Assembly: GCA_016210495.1 (NCBI GenBank) | Contig: JACQUC010000084.1 | Coordinates: 1-61,055 of the forward strand | DNA length: 61,055 nucleotides | Direction: 5' to 3' | Origin: Chloroflexota bacterium | Lineage (GTDB): Bacteria; Chloroflexota; FW602-bin22; JACPRP01 | Shown: positions 1-9,714 of the stretch, in pieces | Position numbering within the stretch: the first letter of the stretch is position 1 | Layout of the letters: each line of letters begins with the position of its first letter | Program-made: the position numbers and the translations under genes | Notes under the pieces: model-generated | What the model was told of the DNA's origin: nothing | The model's database searches: none | The model's input: only the letters and a program-made list of their open reading frames with translations

Positions 1-10
1 GCCCCGCCCC

Positions 11-78
11 GGGCGGACAGAGACGTCCGCCCTACGCATGTCCGCCCCGCCCCAGCCCAGGGCGAGGAAACCTCGCCC
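11..78. repeat. REP-like hairpin pair (modules A and B)
   Basis: Two short perfect hairpins sit side by side. Module A is GGGCGGAC-agagac-GTCCGCCC (11-32). Module B is GGGCGAGG-aaa-CCTCGCCC (60-78). Both are embedded in C-rich spacer and followed by a CTAC tail. The same modules recur around 1.05-1.26 kb, 7.06-7.22 kb, 40.89 kb and, degenerate, 59.2 kb. Here they lie just beyond the stop codon of the first gene. Confidence 0.8.
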
Positions 79-81
79 CTA

Positions 82-993
82 CTAGAAGAAGCCCAATTGC
101 TTCAGGTGCTGGTAGCCGGATTTGACGTCGTCTGCCGAGGCCACCGGATCGAACTCGCATACTCGCAGGGCGTCTTTGGGCACGAACTTCTTGACCAAGC
201 GAAAATCGATTTCTCCGCTCCCAGCTACGCGGTGGTCGAGTATGCCGACGGTATCGTGCAGGTGAATTCCCAACATTCTGTCGCCGAACGCTCTAAGCCA
301 GTCCTCGTGCTTGAGGAAGCCAAGCGCCTGCAAGTTCTGGGCGTGGCCGGTATCGTGCCAATAGAAGACTGTGGCAGAGTCGAGCTGGCTCAAGAGCACC
401 TGCATTTCGTCAAGCAGGGGGATCTCGTAATAATGAAAGCGGTTCTCGAGGCCGAGCCGCAAGCCCATAGCGGCGGCATAGCCGGCGAGCTCCTTAAGGC
501 TAGCCAGGATCGCGTCCAGGTGAGGCTGCTTGTTCTTCTCTCTTGCTTGGGTGAGCCGTGCCATGGCGGCGTCGTGCTCCACGGTGCCAACTTTTCCCTC
601 GCCGTATAGCTGTCTCAAGCGACGCTCCAGGTCGAGGTCGATCTCCACGCGACCACAGTGTAGGACAACCGCCCTGGCCCGCAACCTAGCTGCCATAGCA
701 ATGCTCTGGCGAGTGATGCTCCCTGCAAGCCTGCGTTCGTCCTCGTCTACGGCAGAAAGCTGGGGCACCGGTCGCACGTCCGACAAGGCCCATTTCGGGA
801 CAGGAGCGTGGACGCTGGAAACCATCACCTTACCCGCGAGCCGGAGCACAAGGACGTCTTGCAGCATCTCGGCGGTGACCTGGTGGTTCAGCTCGATTTC
901 ATCAAAGCCCACGTCGTGCGCCGCCCCTATGAAACCGGCAATGGCGTCGAACCTGCCGATGGCCCACATGGTAGATAGAGAGGCTTTGCTCAC
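82..993 (-). CDS. Sugar phosphate isomerase/epimerase (xylose isomerase-like TIM barrel)
   Basis: This is a 303-residue protein of the AP-endonuclease-2/xylose isomerase-like barrel family, usually sugar or inositol isomerases or epimerases that bind a divalent metal. Visible motifs include VVLHCG, LGLENRFHYYE, FYWHDTGHA and GIHLHDT, which supply the His, Glu and Asp metal ligands expected of the fold. I chose the GTG at 993 because GGAG lies six bases upstream. The reading frame extends further upstream, but that part is repeat sequence. It reads in the same direction as ispG, with repeats between the two. The substrate cannot be inferred. Confidence 0.8.
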   Translation of the reverse strand: MSKASLSTMWAIGRFDAIAGFIGAAHDVGFDEIELNHQVTAEMLQDVLVLRLAGKVMVSSVHAPVPKWALSDVRPVPQLSAVDEDERRLAGSITRQSIAMAARLRARAVVLHCGRVEIDLDLERRLRQLYGEGKVGTVEHDAAMARLTQAREKNKQPHLDAILASLKELAGYAAAMGLRLGLENRFHYYEIPLLDEMQVLLSQLDSATVFYWHDTGHAQNLQALGFLKHEDWLRAFGDRMLGIHLHDTVGILDHRVAGSGEIDFRLVKKFVPKDALRVCEFDPVASADDVKSGYQHLKQLGFF

Positions 994-1043
994 GATCTGC
1001 TCCAGGTTCCTGTAGTCCAAAATGGCTGCGATGACCCCGCCCC

Positions 1044-1262
1044 ACCCCCCGGGCGGACAGAGAGACGTCCGCATCTACGGATGCCCCACCCCACCCGCCG
1101 AGGGCGAGGAAACCTCGCCCCCACGCTTCTGGTGCGGAATGGCTGCGATGCCCCCGCCCCACCCCGGGCGGACAGAGACGTCTCCCGATGGAATCGGGAT
1201 CCCGGCTCGGGACGCCCCTACGGATGCCCGCCCCACCCGTCCAGGGCGAGGAAACCTCGCCC
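1044..1262. repeat. Cluster of REP-like hairpins (two A/B pairs)
   Basis: Two consecutive A/B pairs fill the gap between ispG and the isomerase gene. A copies begin at 1051 and 1165, and B copies lie at 1102-1120 and 1244-1262. The second A copy is interrupted by a further imperfect dyad (gaatcgggatcccggctcggg). Every hairpin is followed by a CTACG- or CCACG-type tail, and ctgcgatg direct repeats precede each A copy. In transcripts these would form strong stem-loops at the 3' end of the ispG operon. Confidence 0.8.
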
Positions 1263-1292
1263 CTACGCTATTGGGGTTTGCGCCACGCGGTT

Positions 1293-2408
1293 TCAGCCAG
1301 CCAGGCCAGGCTTCGATGCATTCTGGTGTTCAGAGACCAGAAAGTCGATTTCGCGCAGGAGCTCGGGCAACAACTCTGCCTCGTCCACGGTCTTGACGAC
1401 CTGGCCGTGGCGGAACACGATGCCTCGGCCATCGCCTCCCGCGATACCCACATCTGCCTCTCTCGCTTCGCCCGGCCCGTTGACCACGCAGCCCATTACG
1501 GCCACTTTGATGGGCAGCTCGATCTGTTGCAGCTTGCTCTCGACCTGTTCCACCATTGTGAAAAGGTCGATTCCTATGCGGCCGCAGGTGGGACAGGAGA
1601 TGAGTACTGGCCCGCGTTGACGCAGGCCAAGGGATTTCAGAATCTCGTAGGCAACGCGTACTTCCTCGCGCGGATGGGTGGTGAGCGAAACCCTCAGGGT
1701 GTCGCCGATGCCCATTGCCAGGAGCGCGCCGATTCCCACGGCCGATCGGATGGAGCCAGCCCAGGCGGTTCCCGCCTCGGTAATCCCGAGGTGCAGGGGG
1801 TAATCCACCAAGGCCGCCATACGCCGATAGGCGTCTACAGTCGTCGGCACGTCAAAGGCCTTGAGAGATACCTTTATCAGACCGAAGTCGAGACTCTCGA
1901 GCAGCTTGATCTGCCGTAGTGCCGCCGCCACCATACGCTCGGCGACAGTCTCGACACTCGTGCCGCCTTCGTGGGTGTCCGGTGAACCTCGTTCCACCGG
2001 CAGCGACCCAGCGTTAACGCCGATGCGGATGGGCACGCCTCTCTCTCTGGCCGCCATCACCACCGTCTTGACTTTGTCGGGATCGCGGATGTTGCCCGGG
2101 TTAAGTCGCAGGCCGTCGACTCCCGCCTGGAGCGAGCGCAAGGCGAGGCGATGGTCGAAGTGGATGTCGGCTACGAGGGGGATGTGAATCCCCGTCTTGA
2201 TCGTGGGCAATGCCTCCGCTGCCTCGGCGTCCGGCACTGCCACGCGGACTACCTCGCAGCCCGCGTCTTCCAGCTCGCGTATCTGCTCGACGGTGGCGCT
2301 GGCATCGCGGGTATCGGTGCAGGTCATCGACTGCACGACGATGGGCGCGTCGCCTCCGATGGGCACGGTCCCGACGTGAATTCGACGCGAAGGTCTGCGA
2401 ACGATCAC
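1293..2408 (-). CDS. ispG: 4-hydroxy-3-methylbut-2-enyl diphosphate synthase (IspG/GcpE)
   Basis: This is the MEP-pathway [4Fe-4S] enzyme that converts methylerythritol cyclodiphosphate to HMBDP. It has 371 residues. The N-terminal barrel opens with the family-typical RRxxxRxxHVGTVPIGGDAPI. The C-terminal iron-sulfur part shows the SCPTCGR and MGCVVNGPGEA cysteine motifs. The start is GTG at 2408, in a four-base GTGA overlap with the rseP stop and with GGGGA five bases upstream, so translation is probably coupled. rseP and dxr lie immediately upstream, so two MEP-pathway genes flank the protease. Confidence 0.97.
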   Translation of the reverse strand: MIVRRPSRRIHVGTVPIGGDAPIVVQSMTCTDTRDASATVEQIRELEDAGCEVVRVAVPDAEAAEALPTIKTGIHIPLVADIHFDHRLALRSLQAGVDGLRLNPGNIRDPDKVKTVVMAARERGVPIRIGVNAGSLPVERGSPDTHEGGTSVETVAERMVAAALRQIKLLESLDFGLIKVSLKAFDVPTTVDAYRRMAALVDYPLHLGITEAGTAWAGSIRSAVGIGALLAMGIGDTLRVSLTTHPREEVRVAYEILKSLGLRQRGPVLISCPTCGRIGIDLFTMVEQVESKLQQIELPIKVAVMGCVVNGPGEAREADVGIAGGDGRGIVFRHGQVVKTVDEAELLPELLREIDFLVSEHQNASKPGLAG

Positions 2409-3490
2409 CGCATTCCCCAATCGATGGACGGCACGGGGGACAGCACGTCGAAGTAGGAAACTACGATTACAAGAGAGATGAGCACCCCAAGCCCGACCAT
2501 GTGGATGAGGCCCTCGCGCTCCGGGCTGATCCTCTTGCCCCTGATTGCCTCCAAGAAGACAAATAAGAGTCGGCCCCCGTCGAGGCCAGGAATAGGCAGC
2601 AGATTCGCAACTCCCAAGCTAACGCCGATCATTCCCGCCACACTTAGTATGGGGAACCACCATCCCGAGCTCACGGTTTGGCTCGCCGCTTGAGCCGTAA
2701 TCTGGTATATCCCAATGGGCCCCACTGGTCGCGCCAACTCCAGCGGCAAATGCCCGCGTAGAATCATGACCGGTACATACAAGATGAACAAAACTATTTC
2801 CACCGTTCGACGAAGCCCCAAGACTATGGCGTCCCAGACTGGATAGGAAACGGGCTCGATGGTCGTCGGGCTGTCGAGGATGCCGATGCCAAGCGGACCT
2901 TCTCCTTCCGGCCAGGTGGTTCGGGGAACGACTTTCAGAGTCGTCTCGGCTCCGTTCCTCCTGACCAGGAAGGCCACCTCCCTGCCAAGGTGTGCTTCGG
3001 TCTTTGGGCGAACGTCGTAGGCCACCGAGACCTTCTCTCCCCCCACGCTGATAACCACGTCGTCGACTCGAATGCCCGCCTGGTCGGCCGGTGAACCGGG
3101 AGCGACCTTGAAAATCTTTACCTCGGAGGCCGTGGCAGTGGGCCATCCCGCCATGTAACCGCCCGCGAAGAGCAGCACCGCGAGGGCGATATTCATCAAA
3201 GAGCCAGCAGCAAGGACGGCTATCCGCCAGCGCTTGGATGCAGCGGCGAAGCTCCTTGGGGCGCTGGGATCCTCCTCACCCAGCATCTTGGTAAAGCCTC
3301 CCAGGGGCACCAGGTTTATCGAGTACTCCGTCTCTCCCCGCTTGACGGCGAACAAACGGGGGGGATAGCCAAGAGCAAACTCCTCGACCTTGATTCCCGC
3401 CCGCTTTGCCAGGATGAAGTGCCCGAACTCATGGGCCAGAACCATCAGGCCAAGAACGAGTATAAACGATAGGTACGGTAGAAAGTCCAT
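2405..3490 (-). CDS. rseP: Site-2 intramembrane zinc metalloprotease RseP (M50)
   Basis: This 361-residue inner-membrane protease carries the HExxH-type motif AHEFGH near residue 20. A PDZ domain spans roughly 115-190, and the second metal-ligand motif NLLPIPGLDGGRL lies in a C-terminal membrane segment. Family members cleave anti-sigma factors or signal peptides within the membrane. It starts with ATG at 3490. It lies between dxr and ispG, a placement common in bacteria, and overlaps ispG by four bases. Confidence 0.95.
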   Translation of the reverse strand: MDFLPYLSFILVLGLMVLAHEFGHFILAKRAGIKVEEFALGYPPRLFAVKRGETEYSINLVPLGGFTKMLGEEDPSAPRSFAAASKRWRIAVLAAGSLMNIALAVLLFAGGYMAGWPTATASEVKIFKVAPGSPADQAGIRVDDVVISVGGEKVSVAYDVRPKTEAHLGREVAFLVRRNGAETTLKVVPRTTWPEGEGPLGIGILDSPTTIEPVSYPVWDAIVLGLRRTVEIVLFILYVPVMILRGHLPLELARPVGPIGIYQITAQAASQTVSSGWWFPILSVAGMIGVSLGVANLLPIPGLDGGRLLFVFLEAIRGKRISPEREGLIHMVGLGVLISLVIVVSYFDVLSPVPSIDWGMR

Positions 3491-3520
3491 GTCACCTTGT
3501 CACTTTCCAGCATTTGATCC

Positions 3521-3550
3521 TGTGGGGCCTCGATCAATCAAGGCCCCACA
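3521..3550. other. Perfect 10-bp stem-loop between dxr and rseP
   Basis: TGTGGGGCCT and AGGCCCCACA form a perfect 10-bp inverted repeat around a 10-base loop in the 87-base gap between dxr and rseP. No T-run follows on the minus strand, so it is not a classical terminator of the operon. It could be an mRNA processing or stability element. Confidence 0.6.
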
Positions 3551-3577
3551 AGCCTCAACAACAATTATATGCAATAT

Positions 3578-4756
3578 CTATGCCCTTTGCACAGCGAAGT
3601 CGAGACACCTCTGGCGTGCCCAGGTGTCGGCCTCAAGAATCTGTTCAAGGGTTGGGTGCTGTAACCCCTGGTGCGCCTCGGTCACTTTCTCGACCAATTG
3701 TGCAATGTCGAGAAAACCGATCTGGCCGGAGAGAAACAGGTTCACGGCCTCCTCGTCGGCGGCCGCCACCACTGCCGGCATCGTGCCGCCCGATTTGCCA
3801 GCCTGAACGGCTAGATGCAGCAAGGGATACCGGACGTAGTCGACCGGGCTAAATGTTAGCAGGCCGACATTAGGGAGGTCAAGCTTCGGGAAGTCGTTGG
3901 CGAACCGCCGAGGATACGATAACGCGTATTGAATCGGCAGGCGCATATCCGGCAGGCTCATTTGAGCCTTGACCGAGCCATCGACGAATTCGACCATCGA
4001 ATGAACGATGCTCTCGCGGTGGATGAGCACCTCGATCCGTTCGTACGGTACGCCAAAGAGCCAGTGCGCTTCGATTATCTCCAGGCCTTTGTTCAGCAGG
4101 GTAGCAGAGTCGACGGTGATCTTCCTTCCCATGAGCCACGTGGGATGGGCCAGGGCCTCGTCTGGCGTGACGCGGGCAAGCTCTTCGGGCCGGCGATCAC
4201 GAAAGGCGCCGCCTGAGGCGGTCAGGATAAGGCGTGTGATGGTGGGCAGGAAGCCGGGCACCGTGTCCATCTCTCCCCGCAACGATTGCCACACGGCGCT
4301 GTGCTCGCTGTCCACCGGCAGGATCTCCACGCCGTTCCGCCGTGCCTCGGCGGTCACTATCTCGCCGGCCATGACCAACGCTTCCTTATTCGCCAGCGCA
4401 ACCGGCTTGTGGGCCCGAAGAGCCGCCAGCGTCGGCATGAGGCCGGCTTTGCCCACCGTAGCCACCAAAACGAGGTCGACATCGGGATGGGTCACCATAT
4501 CTTCCATCGGCATGAACTGGCAGCCCGACCTCCTCATCTCGTGTTTGAACTCCTGCACGTGCGGAGCGGTGGCGTCGACGTAGGCGAATCGCGGGCGAAA
4601 GTGATGAATCTGGGCGCGCAGCAGGGTGGTGTTCGCTCCAGCGGCAAGCCCCACGATGGATAGCTCGTCGCCGTGCCGCTCCACTATCTCCAAAGCCTGG
4701 CGACCGATGGAGCCGGTGCTGCCTAAGACTGCAATCCGCTTTAGCAATGGATTCAT
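3578..4756 (-). CDS. dxr: 1-deoxy-D-xylulose 5-phosphate reductoisomerase
   Basis: This MEP-pathway enzyme converts DXP to MEP using NADPH. It has 392 residues, the usual length. The NADPH-binding GSTGSIG is near the N-terminus, followed by SEHSAVWQ, LTASGGAFRD and WLMGRKITVDSATLLNKGLE, the metal and substrate-binding motifs. I start at the ATG at 4756. The longer reading frame upstream is encoded by a REP-like repeat and is not conserved protein. cdsA lies immediately upstream, with the repeat between. Confidence 0.96.
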   Translation of the reverse strand: MNPLLKRIAVLGSTGSIGRQALEIVERHGDELSIVGLAAGANTTLLRAQIHHFRPRFAYVDATAPHVQEFKHEMRRSGCQFMPMEDMVTHPDVDLVLVATVGKAGLMPTLAALRAHKPVALANKEALVMAGEIVTAEARRNGVEILPVDSEHSAVWQSLRGEMDTVPGFLPTITRLILTASGGAFRDRRPEELARVTPDEALAHPTWLMGRKITVDSATLLNKGLEIIEAHWLFGVPYERIEVLIHRESIVHSMVEFVDGSVKAQMSLPDMRLPIQYALSYPRRFANDFPKLDLPNVGLLTFSPVDYVRYPLLHLAVQAGKSGGTMPAVVAAADEEAVNLFLSGQIGFLDIAQLVEKVTEAHQGLQHPTLEQILEADTWARQRCLDFAVQRA

Positions 4757-4802
4757 CGACTTTCGACCCACACCGCGTAATAGTAGTTGACCTGGCACAA
4801 AG

Positions 4803-4840
4803 ACCGGGGCAACCACATCCTTCTGCGGAAGGACCCCTAC
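4803..4840. repeat. REP-like repeat (module D, partial)
   Basis: The segment reads ggggcaaccacatccttctgcggaagg in pieces and matches, in reverse orientation, the repeat at 15236-15275 behind the DUF3105 gene. It lies between dxr and cdsA and reaches the cdsA stop codon at 4837-4839. Confidence 0.6.
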
Positions 4841-5655
4841 GCCGCTAACCACACGGCGTAATAGTAGGTGACCAAGACGGTAAGGATGAGGCTGTCTACC
4901 CGATCAAGCATACCGCCGTGGCCTGGGATGATAGTGCCGGCATCCTTGACGCCGGTCGCTCGCTTGACCATAGACTCGGCGAGATCGCCCAAGACCGCAG
5001 CCCCGCCAATCGCCATTCCAAGCAGCACGGTGTGCCACCAAACTAAACCAAGCACGGTAGTGCCAAACGCCAACACGACGAGCGTACACAGCGCGAGTCC
5101 GCCGAGCAAGCCCTCTAGGGTCTTGTGCTTGCTGATGTGCGACATGAACCTGTGTCGTCCGAACGCCGAGCCGACGAAGTAGGCGGCGGTGTCGCTAGCC
5201 CAAGTGCCCAAAAGCAGAAGCACAACCCACCAAAGGCCGGCCGTCAATCCGGCCCAGTCACGGCCATCTTGGACGTTGCGTAAAAGGACCAGATGGCTCA
5301 AAGGCAAAGCCACGTATAGCGCCGCCGCGGGGCCCAAGGCCCAGCCGACGACAGCCTCGACCGGCTGTTTCCCGCGCATTACGAGCCACAGCAACGGCAC
5401 CAGTGTTGCGGCGGCGGCGGCCCAGCGGCCGATGCTCAGCCCGAATTGCGCGTCCAGGAAGAATACCAGGGCCAACGCCATCGACATCGGAGTCAAAGGA
5501 CGGAAGCCACCCTGGTGCAACATCCTGGAGAACTCGTGTACGGCCAGGAGCGAGATGGCCGTGACAAAAGTGAAGAAGGGGATGCCGCCAAGATAGACAA
5601 ACAGCGCGGTGGCCATGACGACGAATACCGCACCCAAGACTCGCTGTGCGAGCAC
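4837..5655 (-). CDS. cdsA: Phosphatidate cytidylyltransferase (CDP-diglyceride synthase)
   Basis: This integral membrane enzyme makes CDP-diacylglycerol from phosphatidic acid and CTP. It has 272 residues with about seven to eight hydrophobic segments. The C-terminal signature KRATGVKDAGTIIPGHGG then MLDRVDS matches the CTP-transferase pattern. GTG at 5655 is the start because AGGAGG lies five bases upstream. The ATG four bases further up is out of frame. It is part of the uppS-cdsA-dxr run. Confidence 0.95.
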   Translation of the reverse strand: MLAQRVLGAVFVVMATALFVYLGGIPFFTFVTAISLLAVHEFSRMLHQGGFRPLTPMSMALALVFFLDAQFGLSIGRWAAAAATLVPLLWLVMRGKQPVEAVVGWALGPAAALYVALPLSHLVLLRNVQDGRDWAGLTAGLWWVVLLLLGTWASDTAAYFVGSAFGRHRFMSHISKHKTLEGLLGGLALCTLVVLAFGTTVLGLVWWHTVLLGMAIGGAAVLGDLAESMVKRATGVKDAGTIIPGHGGMLDRVDSLILTVLVTYYYAVWLAA

Positions 5656-5709
5656 GCATCCTCCTCGTTCCCTTTGCCCCCAAACGGAGCGCCGGCAGCC
5701 CGTCGTACT

Positions 5710-6453
5710 TTATGTCAACACCTTGCCGAAGCGGCGCTCGCGTTGGCCGTACGCCAGGAGCGCTTTGCGCAATTCGTCCTTGGTGAAATCGGGCCAAAAG
5801 ACCGGTGTGGTATAGTACTCTGCGTAGGCAGACTGCCAAATCAAAAAGTTGCTCAACCGCATCTCGCCGGCGGTGCGAATGATCAAATCGGGATCGGGCT
5901 GACCGGATGTGTATAGGTAAGAGCTCAGCATCCCTTCGTCCACGCGCTCAGGAGCCACCCTATCGGCGATCATCCCTCGAACCGCGTCGAGGATCTCCCG
6001 TCTGCCGCCGTAGTTGAAGGCGACGTTAAGGGTGATCGCGGTGTTGCTCTTCGTAAGATCGAGAGCTCGGATGATGGCCTCCCTCAGCTTTTGCGGCAAG
6101 TCGTCAAGCCGACCGATATGCCGCAGCCGGACGCCGTTCTCGTGCAGCCTCTTCGTGTCACGGCGAATGACGCGACCCAGGATGGACATCAGGCCCCGCA
6201 CCTCCTGGCGTGGCCTGCCCCAGTTCTCGGTCGAAAAGGCATAGATTGTGAGTGTTTTGACGCCGAATTCGACGCAGCCCTCGAGCACGTTGCGAATGTT
6301 CTCGGTGCCGGCACGATGCCCTGCCAAGCGTGGGAGACCGCGCATCTGCGCCCACCGTCCGTTGCCGTCCATAATGATTGCAACGTGCTCAGGAACCTTG
6401 GCCAGGTCGGGCCTCTCGCCCGGCAGCGACGCAGTTTCAATGGCCACGTTCAT
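5710..6453 (-). CDS. uppS: Isoprenyl (undecaprenyl) diphosphate synthase
   Basis: This cis-prenyltransferase makes the polyprenyl carrier lipid for wall and glycan assembly. It has 247 residues. The N-terminal [13 protein letters not shown] includes the catalytic Asp, and [11 protein letters not shown] and the C-terminal [16 protein letters not shown] are present. The ATG at 6453 has GGGAG upstream. The product would serve as the lipid carrier for the glycan cluster at 31-61 kb. Confidence 0.96.
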   Translation of the reverse strand: MNVAIETASLPGERPDLAKVPEHVAIIMDGNGRWAQMRGLPRLAGHRAGTENIRNVLEGCVEFGVKTLTIYAFSTENWGRPRQEVRGLMSILGRVIRRDTKRLHENGVRLRHIGRLDDLPQKLREAIIRALDLTKSNTAITLNVAFNYGGRREILDAVRGMIADRVAPERVDEGMLSSYLYTSGQPDPDLIIRTAGEMRLSNFLIWQSAYAEYYTTPVFWPDFTKDELRKALLAYGQRERRFGKVLT

Positions 6454-6474
6454 CGCCCGCTCCCTATTGCGCGC

Positions 6475-7032
6475 TCAAACTTCCAGGACCTCTTGCTCTT
6501 TGGCAGCGGCCACGTGCTCGGCCTGCTCGACGAACCTATCGGTTGCTTTTTGCAGTTTCTCCTGCGCCCGCTTCTGGTCGTCCTCGGAAATCAGCTTCTC
6601 CTTCTCCAATTCCTTGAGGTCGTCGATGGCGTCGCGCCGTATGTTACGAATCGCCACCTTTGCCTCTTCCGCCCGCTTGTGAACCACCTTCACAAGCTCG
6701 CGCCGGCGCTCCTCACTCAATCGAGGGATGGCCAACCGGATAACCTTTCCATCATTTGTCGGCATCAATCCCAGGTCAGATTTCATAATGGCTTTTTCGA
6801 TTGGACCAATTGTGGTCTTGTCCCACGGTTGGATGACCAGCAGCCTGGGCTCTGGGGCAGAGATCGTTGCAAGCTGATTGATGGGTGTCGGGGTGCCGAA
6901 GTAGTCCACGTGAACCCGTTCCACCAGGCCTGGACTGGCTCTGCCAGTCCGGATAGTTACCAGTTCGCGCTTCAACGCTTCCACTGCCTTAGTCATCTTG
7001 CCATCGGTTTCCTTCAAAACGTCGTCGATCAT
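6475..7032 (-). CDS. frr: Ribosome recycling factor
   Basis: At 185 residues this is exactly the usual length of the family. It acts with EF-G to split post-termination ribosomes. The sequence contains [20 protein letters not shown] and the following PINQLATI region typical of RRF. I chose ATG at 7032, with AGGTG seven bases upstream. A TTG at 7038 is in frame but overlaps that ribosome-binding site. The 44-bp repeat array separates it from pyrH. Confidence 0.96.
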   Translation of the reverse strand: MIDDVLKETDGKMTKAVEALKRELVTIRTGRASPGLVERVHVDYFGTPTPINQLATISAPEPRLLVIQPWDKTTIGPIEKAIMKSDLGLMPTNDGKVIRLAIPRLSEERRRELVKVVHKRAEEAKVAIRNIRRDAIDDLKELEKEKLISEDDQKRAQEKLQKATDRFVEQAEHVAAAKEQEVLEV

Positions 7033-7061
7033 CCCCAATCACCTCTCAATGCTCATACCGG

Positions 7062-7222
7062 AGGGCGAGAAAACCTCGCCCCTACGCCGTGGGATCTTGC
7101 ATCCGGGGGCGAGGAAGCCTCGCCCCTACGCCGTAGGATCTTGCATCCGAGGGCGAGGAGACCTCGCCCCTATGCCGTAGGATCTTGCATCCGAGGGCCA
7201 GGGAACCTCTCCCCTATGCCGG
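7062..7222. repeat. Four tandem copies of a 44-bp REP-like unit
   Basis: Units start at 7062, 7106, 7150 and 7194 with an exact 44-bp period, and the last copy is truncated. Each has the module B hairpin (GGGCGAGG-nnn-CCTCGCCC, with changes in unit 4), then CCTACGCCGT, then GGATCTTGCATCCG. The stem and loop differ between copies while the linker is nearly identical. The array fills the gap between pyrH and frr and would be transcribed within the operon. Confidence 0.92.
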
Positions 7223-7225
7223 AAA

Positions 7226-8519
<1,294 letters not shown>

Positions 8520-8574
8520 CTTTCCTCCACTTGGGGACTGTCTGGCAGAGAGGCACGTAGGTCACAGAGACGTC

Positions 8575-9426
8575 CTACGCGACCGCCTTATCTTCCTCGC
8601 CGGTTCCCTCGGACTCGCCGACGTCCTCGACGGGCGCAGCAGGTACTTCCTCGGAAGGCATCTGGGAAGCCTCGTGTTCGAAGGCCTCCGCGGGCGAGGG
8701 CTTCTCCTCCTCTGCCTGTTCCTCAGCCTGAAGTGACTGGCGAATGTTCTGTCCCTCGATAACTGCATCCGCCAATTTCGCGCAGAGCAGCTTGACAGCC
8801 CTGATAGCGTCATCGTTTGCCGGTATCACGTAGTCGATCTCGTTTGGATTGCAGTTGGTATCGACCAGAGCGACGATCGGAATCTCCAGGCGTCGCGCTT
8901 CGGCCACTGCTATCCTCTCTTTATGTGGATCGATTATGAACACCGCGCTCGGGAGCTGCTTCATCGGCTTGATGCCCGCCAATACGCGGTTCAGCCTGAC
9001 GATCTCTTCGTCCAGGCTGGTGGCCTCTTTCTTCGGCAGGCGCTCGAAATCTCCGGCCGCCTTGCGCTGTTCCAGTTCCTCCAGGCGTCTAATGCGCAAC
9101 TGGATGGTACGGAAGTTCGTTAACATCCCGCCCAGCCAACGCTGGTTAACGTAAAACATTTCACAGCGTCTGGCTTCCTGTTCGACAGCCTCCTGGGCTT
9201 GCTTCTTGGTCCCTACAAAAAGGAGCGTTCCACCTTGTGTGACGCTCTCGCGGACAAAGCTGTAGGCCTCGCCCAGTTTCACGACAGTTTGCTGCAGGTC
9301 GATGATGTGGATTCCGTTGCGCTCCGTGAAGATGTAGGGCTTCATTCTCGGATCCCAGCGTCGTGTGTTGTGTCCGAAGTGCACGCCCGCTTCCAGGAGC
9401 GCTTTCATGGATACGACATTTGCCAT
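8575..9426 (-). CDS. rpsB: Small ribosomal subunit protein uS2
   Basis: At 283 residues this protein is longer than typical S2 because of an acidic Glu/Ala-rich C-terminal tail of roughly 50 residues. The conserved start region ([19 protein letters not shown]) and the [20 protein letters not shown] and ALVDTNCNP motifs are clear. ATG at 9426 follows GGAGGTTACTAAACA. It is the first gene of the rpsB-tsf-pyrH-frr run and has its own promoter and a long leader. Confidence 0.97.
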   Translation of the reverse strand: MANVVSMKALLEAGVHFGHNTRRWDPRMKPYIFTERNGIHIIDLQQTVVKLGEAYSFVRESVTQGGTLLFVGTKKQAQEAVEQEARRCEMFYVNQRWLGGMLTNFRTIQLRIRRLEELEQRKAAGDFERLPKKEATSLDEEIVRLNRVLAGIKPMKQLPSAVFIIDPHKERIAVAEARRLEIPIVALVDTNCNPNEIDYVIPANDDAIRAVKLLCAKLADAVIEGQNIRQSLQAEEQAEEEKPSPAEAFEHEASQMPSEEVPAAPVEDVGESEGTGEEDKAVA

Positions 9427-9675
9427 TGTTTAGTAACCTCCTTCGTTATGCGAGCCTGGCGCTGGCCGCGTGCCTTCGGCATGCACTTTCCGCCAAGCAG
9501 CCAATACCCCAAGCTCTCTTCCGCCTCCATCATCCCGCTGAGCACTGGCAAGCCAGCACGCCTCGAGCAGTCAGGAGACGTGTATGATTGCTCTTGTTGC
9601 AAGAGCCTCTGTCCTGTCCTTCGATTGCCCTCAACTCGGTCTGACGCCGAGCCTTGATGGCTCGGCGATCATCTC
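9427..9675 (-). ncRNA. Structured 5' leader of rpsB (candidate S2 autoregulatory leader)
   Basis: About 250 nt separate the predicted start of transcription from the rpsB ATG. The leader contains a perfect 9-bp hairpin near its 5' end (CGCCGAGCC-N5-GGCTCGGCG, 9645-9667). A 7-bp hairpin with a three-base loop follows (9590-9606), and a CTGGC/GCCAG hairpin lies at 9545-9556. Ribosomal protein leaders commonly bind their own product. Whether this one does is inference. Confidence 0.5.
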
Positions 9676-9681
9676 TAGGGG

Positions 9682-9710
9682 AGTATAGCACGTGGCAAAA
9701 TCCTAGGCAA
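9682..9710 (-). promoter_or_regulatory. Sigma-70-type promoter of rpsB
   Basis: On the minus strand, TTGCCT (9705-9710) and TATACT (9682-9687) are separated by exactly 17 bases. Transcription would begin near 9675, directly before the first hairpin of the rpsB leader. The same TTGCCT -35 hexamer occurs in the hslU promoter. Confidence 0.8.
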
Positions 9711-9714
9711 GGAA

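Noticed and set aside
4757..4852. N-terminal extension of dxr by 32 codons
   Set aside because: The extension is encoded by a REP-like repeat and has no similarity to DXR. The family start motif lies just after ATG 4756.
7062..7222. Possible CRISPR array because of regular spacing
   Set aside because: The period is 44 bp with no unique spacers. The linkers are the conserved part and the hairpin varies, and no cas genes are present.
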